Assembly (NCBI RefSeq): GCF_900169365.1
Contig: NZ_FXZH01000016.1
Coordinates: 50,656 to 114,655, forward strand
DNA length: 64,000 bases
Origin: Brevibacterium sp. 239c
Lineage (GTDB): Bacteria; Actinomycetota; Actinomycetes; Actinomycetales; Brevibacteriaceae
Reading direction: 5' to 3'
Made by a program: the position numbers and the translations under genes. Shown here piece by piece: positions 58,685 to 64,000 of this stretch (positions within the stretch are counted from its first letter, which is position 1; each line of letters opens with the position of its first letter). Below the pieces are notes generated by a model, which was not told where the DNA came from, searched no databases, and saw only the letters and a program-made list of their open reading frames with translations.

Positions 58685-59707
58685 TCAGCTCTCGGCGCCG
58701 ACGGCTACGACCATCTTGCCGAAGTTTCCGCCGGTGAGCAGATCGTTGAAGTACTCGGGAGCCTTCTCGAGTCCCGGACGAATGTCCTCGCGGTAACGGA
58801 CCTTTCCTTCCTTGACCCATCCGCTCATGTCGGAGAGGAAGGCCTCGTGGTGCTTCTCGACGAACTCTGTCTGGATGAAGCCGCGGACGTTGAGTGACTT
58901 CGTGAGGATGTTGCCCATGAGCGCACCCGAACGGTCCGGTCCTTCGGGCAGCTCTGTCAGGTTGTAGTTGGCGACGAGCCCGCAGACGGGCACTCGTGCG
59001 TAGGTGTTCAGACGTGGCAGGACTGCCTTGAACACGTCTCCGCCGACGTTCTCGAAGTAGACGTCGATGCCCTGTGGCACCGATTCTTTGAGTTCGTTCT
59101 TGAGGTTGCCCGTCCGGTGGTCAAGCGCCACATCGAAACCGAGCTCGTTCAGGTGGGCGACCTTGTCGGGTCCACCAGCGATGCCGACGGCCTTCGCACC
59201 CTTGATCTTCGCGATCTGACCTACCACCGAGCCGACGGGACCGGTGGCGGCAGCGACGGCCACGGTCTCACCGGGCTGCGGGCGGCCGATCTCCAGGAGA
59301 CCTGCGTATGCGGTGAAGCCAGGCATGCCCAACACACCGAGAGCGGTGCTGACCGGAGCGACCTCAGGGTCGAGACGGCGCAAGTGTGCGGCCTTCTCGA
59401 CGGAGTACTCCTGCCATCCGCCGTAGCCGAGGACGGTGTCACCAGTGGAGAAGTCAGAGGAATTCGACTCGACGACCTCGGAGACCGTGGCGCCGACCAT
59501 GACATCGCCGACCTCGACCGGCTTCGCATAGGACTTCGCATCCGACATCCGACCGCGCATATAAGGGTCGAGCGAGAGGTACAGGGTCCGAAGCAGAACT
59601 TCACCATCCTGCGGCGTCGCCAGCTCCACTTCGTCGAGCTGGTAGTTCTCGGCTGTGGGCGAACCTACTGGGCGGGAGTTCAGGAGAATCCGGTGGTTAG
59701 TCGTCAT
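58685..59707 (-). CDS. NADP-dependent MDR oxidoreductase (CurA/leukotriene B4 dehydrogenase type)
   Basis: 340 residues from ATG 59707 (ATG 59713 also possible; AAAGGA lies upstream of both). Typical points: LYLSLDPYMRGRMSD, GMPGFTAYAGLLEIG, the NADPH-binding AATGPVGSVVGQIAKIKG, and FENVGGDVFKAVLPRL. These medium-chain enzymes reduce alpha,beta-unsaturated ketones or aldehydes with NADPH. It is monocistronic and the natural substrate is unknown. Confidence 0.9.
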   Translation of the reverse strand: MTTNHRILLNSRPVGSPTAENYQLDEVELATPQDGEVLLRTLYLSLDPYMRGRMSDAKSYAKPVEVGDVMVGATVSEVVESNSSDFSTGDTVLGYGGWQEYSVEKAAHLRRLDPEVAPVSTALGVLGMPGFTAYAGLLEIGRPQPGETVAVAAATGPVGSVVGQIAKIKGAKAVGIAGGPDKVAHLNELGFDVALDHRTGNLKNELKESVPQGIDVYFENVGGDVFKAVLPRLNTYARVPVCGLVANYNLTELPEGPDRSGALMGNILTKSLNVRGFIQTEFVEKHHEAFLSDMSGWVKEGKVRYREDIRPGLEKAPEYFNDLLTGGNFGKMVVAVGAES

Positions 59708-59784
59708 GGACATGATTCCTTTCATCGACGCCGTGCACTGTCTGCGCACGGTCGCTTCTGGTCTGCGGACCGACAAGGCCGCGC

Positions 59785-60600
59785 CTAGATCCAGTCCTTG
59801 CTGTAGCAACCACCTCGGACCCGCTGATGTTCCTGATTTCGCGAAGAATCCGAGCTCGTCGTGGACACAAGCTTCCGTGCCATCGTCTCCCACTTCGGAT
59901 CGAATGCCCAGGTGAACTCGCCTAGGTGGTCAAGCAGCTCCGCACCATTGCTCCGAATGATGTCCGACCACTCCCGTGGCCAGGCACCGTAGTCAGCCGC
60001 TGCGGCGAGCTCGTCGACGTCTTTGAACACCGCCCCGTTCGGGTTGAGGCCGGCCGGACTGTGCAACGGCATGCTGTCGACGGGGAACGTGATGTCGAGG
60101 ATGTGATCACTCGTATACAGTGCGTCATCCGTGCGCCGGTGGGTGGCTTCGAGATTGATGTACCAGTGCGCCGAGATCGTGTCCCCACGAACTGTGCCAT
60201 CGACGACCGGTTTGAGGAGGACCCACACGGAGAAGGGAACACGGGGCGGAACGATTTTGAGCACTCCGAGTCCGCGCCAGCTGCCGGGAGCATTGATGCG
60301 TCGGGGCGCCTCGGCGAGGGGACGGAAACGAGCCTTCAGGGGCACATCATGAGGATTGGAATCCTCCCAGCCGACGATCCTCGTATCAACGGTCTCCGTG
60401 CCCCCAGCCATCCACAGCACAGCACCGGCGTCGGAGTCCTCGATGACACGCATCGGACGGCGCACCTCGGCGTGGTCCCGGTCGAAGTCGAAGCGTCGAA
60501 ATGACCAGGTCACAGTCTCACCGGGCCTCCAGAATGGGCCTTCGCCCACGTGCCGAGTGCCAGGTGGGACGTCGATCTCGTAGGGATCGGTGAACTTCAT
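59785..60600 (-). CDS. DUF402 domain protein
   Basis: 271 residues. The core matches DUF402 (FomD/YtqF-like): GTISAHWYINLEATHR-type strand, then YTSDHILDITF, and a loop toward VDELAAAADYGAWP. Members include nucleoside diphosphate phosphatases. It is divergent from the amidohydrolase gene, with 81 bp between starts and no clear ribosome site. The C-terminal tail, after ARKLVS, is polar and likely flexible. Confidence 0.8.
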   Translation of the reverse strand: MKFTDPYEIDVPPGTRHVGEGPFWRPGETVTWSFRRFDFDRDHAEVRRPMRVIEDSDAGAVLWMAGGTETVDTRIVGWEDSNPHDVPLKARFRPLAEAPRRINAPGSWRGLGVLKIVPPRVPFSVWVLLKPVVDGTVRGDTISAHWYINLEATHRRTDDALYTSDHILDITFPVDSMPLHSPAGLNPNGAVFKDVDELAAAADYGAWPREWSDIIRSNGAELLDHLGEFTWAFDPKWETMARKLVSTTSSDSSRNQEHQRVRGGCYSKDWI

Positions 60601-60681
60601 GGGGGCAGTCTAAACGTGCGGCATGGGTGGGCGCTGGATGCCCCTGATTCTGCTCAGCTCCCACCGTCTAGGGTGGGGCGT

Positions 60682-61623
60682 ATGGACGACTTCACACCTC
60701 ACGACCGCAATGATGCCGTCGATCACAGCGACGCGATCGAACCACCATGCGCTGATGCCGACATCCCGGCCTACCTCGAGGCCCTCGGCATTCCCGGCCT
60801 TGCCGACATCCACATCCACTTTCTGCCGCAGAATGTCCTCGACAAGGTATGGGCGTACTTCGATGCCGCCGAATCCAGCTACGGCTACCCATGGCCCATC
60901 CACTACCGCTATGACACCGAGACCCGTCTGCAGATCGTGCGTGACTTGGGCGTTCGCGCAATCCCGGCCCTGACTTACCCGCACAAACCCGGCATGGCCG
61001 CTTGGCTCAACGACTGGAACCGTGACTTCGCTGCCGCCCATGATGATGTCATCCACTGCGCAACCCTCTACGCCGAGCCGGAGTCTGCCGACTACGTCCC
61101 AGAGGCATTGGCGGCCGGTGCCCGACTGTTCAAGGTCCACATCCAGGTGGGCGGCTTCTCCCCCGATGACCGCGTACTCGACCGCGCATGGGCGGCACTC
61201 GCCGAGGCGCAGGTGCCCGTCGTCATCCACGCCGGCTCCGAGCCGTTGCCCGGGACCTACACCGGGCCGCGGGCCGTGGCGAATGTGCTCGAACGCTATC
61301 CGTCCCTGCAGTTCGTCATCGCCCACATGGGCATGCCCGAATACGACGCCTTCGCCACGCTCGCCGAGGACTACAGCGGAGTCCATCTGGATACGACGAT
61401 GTATGCCTCCGGGTTCTTCTCTTCCCCCGCCGAGGTGGACCCGAGCTACCGTGAACGCTTGGCTGATCTGCAGGACAAGATCATCCTCGGCTCGGACTTC
61501 CCGAACATTCCCTACCCCTATGCGGATCAGGTCTCAGGGCTGGCCGGGCTGGGCCTCGGCGATGATTGGATGCGTTCGGTGCTGTGGCACAACGGTGCCA
61601 GGATCCTCGGCCTCGAAGAATGA
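60682..61623 (+). CDS. Amidohydrolase family protein (amidohydrolase 2)
   Basis: 313 residues from ATG 60682, with GGTGGGG four bases upstream. TIM-barrel metal-dependent hydrolase: DIHIHFLP carries the first HxH metal pair, KVHIQVGGF the next strand, HAGSEP and AHMGMPEYD the following His ligands, and LGSDFPNIPY the final Asp. This is the ACMS decarboxylase/amidohydrolase-2 type, acting on small aromatic or carboxylate substrates. Substrate unknown. The first 30 residues are acidic and unique. Confidence 0.87.
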   Translation: MDDFTPHDRNDAVDHSDAIEPPCADADIPAYLEALGIPGLADIHIHFLPQNVLDKVWAYFDAAESSYGYPWPIHYRYDTETRLQIVRDLGVRAIPALTYPHKPGMAAWLNDWNRDFAAAHDDVIHCATLYAEPESADYVPEALAAGARLFKVHIQVGGFSPDDRVLDRAWAALAEAQVPVVIHAGSEPLPGTYTGPRAVANVLERYPSLQFVIAHMGMPEYDAFATLAEDYSGVHLDTTMYASGFFSSPAEVDPSYRERLADLQDKIILGSDFPNIPYPYADQVSGLAGLGLGDDWMRSVLWHNGARILGLEE

Positions 61624-62015
61624 ACAATGATGAAATAGCAACTTATCATTGACCGATGAGACACCACAGAAATTCCCCTTGCTCCCTTAAACGACGTCGC
61701 TAAGTACCGCCTGCCCTATCCTCCAGTAGTGGAATGGCGTATCACAGGACTAGACACGTAACTGTGCAATAGACACAAACCAGCACATACCCAACCACAC
61801 CCAATGCGACGTCAAAGCCGCTCTGCATCTCCCCGACCACCTGTGAAATAGACTTTGCGGCGCGCGAACTCACCCGCCAAAGCACAAGCGTCGACCTGCG
61901 CCAATACGGCAGTGCCTGCAAATAACGAAACACCGCCCTAAGGTGGGCCTAGCAAACACTAAACCGATAGTCATATCATTGAGAAGATCGCACCGACCAA
62001 CAACGGAGTCGCCCA
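61624..62015. other. AT-richer gap at the start of a foreign-looking island
   Basis: 392 bp without a convincing gene. Base composition falls from here to 63.6 kb. A small inverted repeat CAATGAT/ATCATTG lies at 61625-61651. A minus-strand open frame of 63 codons at 61742-61933 has a GTG start, no good ribosome site and no recognisable family. A promoter for the next gene may lie near 61970 (TATCATT). Confidence 0.45.
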
Positions 62016-63107
62016 GTGGAAAATTACGAAGCAAGAACTGTACCTCTTGAAAAATTGCTCCTCGACCCCAACAACTATAGATTCACCGGTGAAACGAACC
62101 TGCCGCAGGTGCCGGAGAAAAAGTTCCAGGATACAACGGTCCAGAAAAAGATTAACCAGCGACTAGTGAACGACGGAATTTCAGAACTACGAAAATCCAT
62201 CATAACAAACGGATTCCTGCCGGTAGAGAGAATCGTCGTCAAACCCTTCGAACATAATGATAGCGAAGACCTATATGTAGTCTTGGAAGGCAACCGCAGG
62301 GTAGCGACGTTACGCGAAATCAAAAATCAAGCCGATTCGGGAATTCCAGTTCCAGAAAAGCTACTTCAATCTCTAAGCAACCTCCCCGTCATACTGCTGA
62401 ATTCTGAAGATCCAAGCGCCTATCTAACGATCATGGGAGTACGACACGTCGGCGGAATCAAAGAATGGGGTGGGTACCAAAGCGCAAAGCTAGTATTCGA
62501 ACTACGAACTGAACATAAACTATCAACCCCAGATGTCGCTTCTAAGCTTGGGCTCAGTGCAATCGAGGTAAATCGCCGATACCGAGCATTCCGAGGTATA
62601 GAAGAAATGCGAAACAACGAAGAGTACGGCGACCATGTAACTACGGAATTGTATCCGCTTTTCCACGAAGCCCTATCTACAACCAAAGTCAAAAACTGGC
62701 TGCAGTGGAATGACGAGGAGGGACGAGCCGAGAATGAAAATCACCGAGATGTCTTCTATTCTCTAATCTCTCCACATGAAGATGAGCAACAAACAATGCG
62801 GTCGGCTAAAATCGATAAATATTCGCAGGTTCGAGAAATGAAAACTCTTCTTGACGACGAAGATGCCTACGAATCTCTAGTAGACTTAAATAAATCCTTC
62901 AGCGACGCAGTCGCACTAGTGAAAGCCGATCAAGCCTCTCGCGAATGGGTCGCGAAAGTTAAGTCGACAAATAAGTCTCTCGGCCACGTCGGAATCATTC
63001 AGATAAAAAACCTCTCTACTGTCGACAAAAAACTTCTCACCGAACTTAGGCAATTAGTAGATTCCATAATTGAAACTCATGACGGTACAACTTCAAAAAC
63101 GCAATGA
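62016..63107 (+). CDS. ParB N-terminal-domain protein, candidate defence gene
   Basis: 363 residues from GTG 62016, with CGGAG eight bases upstream. The N-terminal part is a ParB/sulfiredoxin fold with VVLEGNRRVATLRE (EGNRR at 91-95). HTH-like helices follow at about 166-192 (TPDVASKLGLSAIEVNRRY). It does not look like a chromosome-segregation ParB: no parA and no parS are seen. Its stop overlaps the start of a Mrr-like nuclease gene (ATGA). Base and codon use are AT-richer than the neighbours, indicating transfer. Probably part of a two-gene restriction or defence unit. Confidence 0.75.
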   Translation: MENYEARTVPLEKLLLDPNNYRFTGETNLPQVPEKKFQDTTVQKKINQRLVNDGISELRKSIITNGFLPVERIVVKPFEHNDSEDLYVVLEGNRRVATLREIKNQADSGIPVPEKLLQSLSNLPVILLNSEDPSAYLTIMGVRHVGGIKEWGGYQSAKLVFELRTEHKLSTPDVASKLGLSAIEVNRRYRAFRGIEEMRNNEEYGDHVTTELYPLFHEALSTTKVKNWLQWNDEEGRAENENHRDVFYSLISPHEDEQQTMRSAKIDKYSQVREMKTLLDDEDAYESLVDLNKSFSDAVALVKADQASREWVAKVKSTNKSLGHVGIIQIKNLSTVDKKLLTELRQLVDSIIETHDGTTSKTQ

Positions 63108-63641
63108 ACAAACGACTACGGAAGAATATTATCGAGTTTATTGCAACATCATGGCCTCTTGATGCCGCACCTCGAGCGCTAGAGGATGTACTCTACGAAC
63201 TGGCGACTCAGAATTTCAACACGCCCGAAACCGCAGCTGCAGAATTTTCCGAGGAGGATCGCAACGGTGCGCTAGAAGAATTAAATAGCATACTGGTACA
63301 TACTGAAAATGAAGCAATACCTTGCAGATTTTCGTTCAACGAAAATTCGAATGATCATATACAAGGTAGTTCTTTTATTCAAAAGAGTGACAATGACGCC
63401 ACCCGCAGAGCGAAAACGAGACGCCTAAACTATGACGCTTATCATCTATTTTTAAAGAATCTCCAATGGCGCGAATTTGAAGCATGCTGCCGGGGCGTTC
63501 TCGAACATCTTGGTTGCGCCTCCCCTAGGCTGACTGCACATAGCAGCGATCAGGGCATCGATTTCTTCGGGCGACTTTCACTAAGGGATCGATTGGGTAA
63601 CCAAAGCATACTTCCTAGCATCGACTCCATGCTGGATATAT
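63104..63641 (+). pseudogene. Mrr-like restriction endonuclease, truncated by an insertion sequence
   Basis: The first 179 codons of a nuclease-like protein, after which the frame runs into ISL3 sequence and stops at 63676. The region WREFEACCRGVLEHLGC then SSDQGIDFFGRLSL (residues about 122-160) matches the start of the Mrr endonuclease core (FExxVxxLL, then GxDGGID). The rest of the catalytic core, with the E/Q-x-K strand, is missing. The N-terminal 110 residues are a helical region that I do not recognise. It is coupled to the ParB-like gene and probably inactive now. Confidence 0.75.
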
Positions 63642-64000
63642 GGCTCATCGTAATCGAGAGTGTAGAACCGGTCTGAAACCACCGGATTCAAGTAAGCACC
63701 TCGCGATGTAATGAGTCAGGTTGCGAAACCCGAGTGCCGATCCTCGAAGGTGCTCGAGCCGACCATTGATCGATTCGGTGGGCCCATTCGACGTTCCGGG
63801 CCTCGTGAAGAACGCCAATACATCCGCTGCGCGTCGCTTCAGCGTTCTCCCCAACCGCCTCAACTCCGTCAATCCAGCAGGCAGTCCTGCCGACAAGACA
63901 TCGATGACAGCCTGCAAGAGCCTCTTGCCTTCACTGCGGTCCTCGGCCCGGTAAGCAGCCACGATGTCTTGGTAGAGCGCCCAGGTGACTTCGACTTCGG
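63642..64000 (-). mobile_element. ISL3-family insertion sequence, right part only
   Basis: The end reads GGCTCATCGTAATCGAGAG from 63642, with the typical GGCTC start of ISL3-type terminal repeats; the transposase stop lies inside this end. The other end is beyond the window, so the direct repeat at the target (ISL3 elements usually give 8 bp; here the last host bases are GGATATAT) cannot be confirmed. Confidence 0.8.
63645..64000 (-). CDS. ISL3-family transposase (C-terminal part)
   Basis: About 118 residues to the stop at 63645; the N-terminus is beyond the window. The end GTSNGPTESINGRLEHLRG, then GFRNLTHYIARCLLESGGF, is the typical DDE_Tnp_ISL3 C-terminus, in which the Glu of TESINGRLE is the catalytic one. 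Base use is GC-rich and unlike the AT-rich host island that it interrupts, showing a later arrival. Confidence 0.93.
   Translation of the reverse strand, partial: EVEVTWALYQDIVAAYRAEDRSEGKRLLQAVIDVLSAGLPAGLTELRRLGRTLKRRAADVLAFFTRPGTSNGPTESINGRLEHLRGSALGFRNLTHYIARCLLESGGFRPVLHSRLR

Noticed and set aside
61742..61933. Minus-strand open frame of 63 codons with a hydrophobic end
   Set aside because: GTG start without a convincing ribosome site; it could be a small membrane protein, but the evidence is too thin.
62016..63107. Chromosome partition gene parB
   Set aside because: No parA, no parS-like inverted repeats, AT-rich island context and coupling to a nuclease; a segregation role is unlikely.
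1..64000. CRISPR arrays, tRNA and rRNA genes
   Set aside because: I looked for regularly spaced repeats and for tRNA-like cloverleaf or rRNA segments in the gaps and saw none; a covariance search would be needed to exclude them fully.

Overview
The window is high-GC, densely packed bacterial chromosome with short intergenic gaps, many 4-base ATGA gene overlaps, frequent GTG starts and possible leaderless genes. Gene content (narK-narGHJI, a cysteine-free L36 paralogue under a Zur-type site, lysE/lysG, FMN-riboswitch ribD-ribE-ribBA-ribH, type I Wadjet) fits an actinobacterium. Overall protein style suggests a Brevibacterium-like member of the Micrococcales, but that genus assignment is inference from reading alone.

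Layout. 1-2.9 kb: zinc-homeostasis block (COG0523 GTPase, zur, a CobW-like protein that has lost its P-loop, rpmJ) with two matching Zur-type boxes. 2.9-5.7 kb: GntR/FCD regulator divergent from an APC permease, with three related palindromes between them. 5.9-16.4 kb: nitrate respiration block (mobA, narK, narGHJI and a four-cysteine HTH regulator) with a shared palindrome at both ends. 16.5-31.5 kb: mixed metabolism and efflux (amidase, glycosyltransferase/TetR, PEP-mutase-like enzyme, VOC protein, RecQ, small efflux protein/TetR, lysG/lysE, AAA ATPase, YhgE/Pip plus ABC ATPase). 31.7-35.7 kb: TDT transporter, DUF805 protein, MFS exporter with MarR. 35.9-40.0 kb: riboflavin operon behind an FMN riboswitch. 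40.1-43.4 kb: a DUF559-like gene bracketed by near-identical hairpins, then pyruvate oxidase. 43.6-55.7 kb: probable defence neighbourhood (SF2 helicase with a membrane hairpin, methyltransferase, complete Wadjet jetABCD with an MFS gene translationally coupled to its end). 55.8-61.6 kb: PAP2 enzyme, YjbR protein, asparaginase, MDR oxidoreductase, DUF402 protein, amidohydrolase. 61.6-64.0 kb: AT-richer island with a ParB-fold protein coupled to a Mrr-like nuclease that is cut off by an ISL3-type insertion sequence running off the end.

How the genes work together. Zur probably represses the zinc-sparing genes when zinc is plentiful. MobA, NarK and NarGHJI together give molybdenum-cofactor maturation, nitrate uptake and membrane nitrate reduction, probably controlled by the adjacent cysteine-rich regulator. 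The rib genes make FMN/FAD precursors under feedback from FMN. Wadjet is an SMC-based system against plasmids. The ParB-like/Mrr-like pair is the best candidate for an uncharacterised defence system in this window, with its nuclease now broken.
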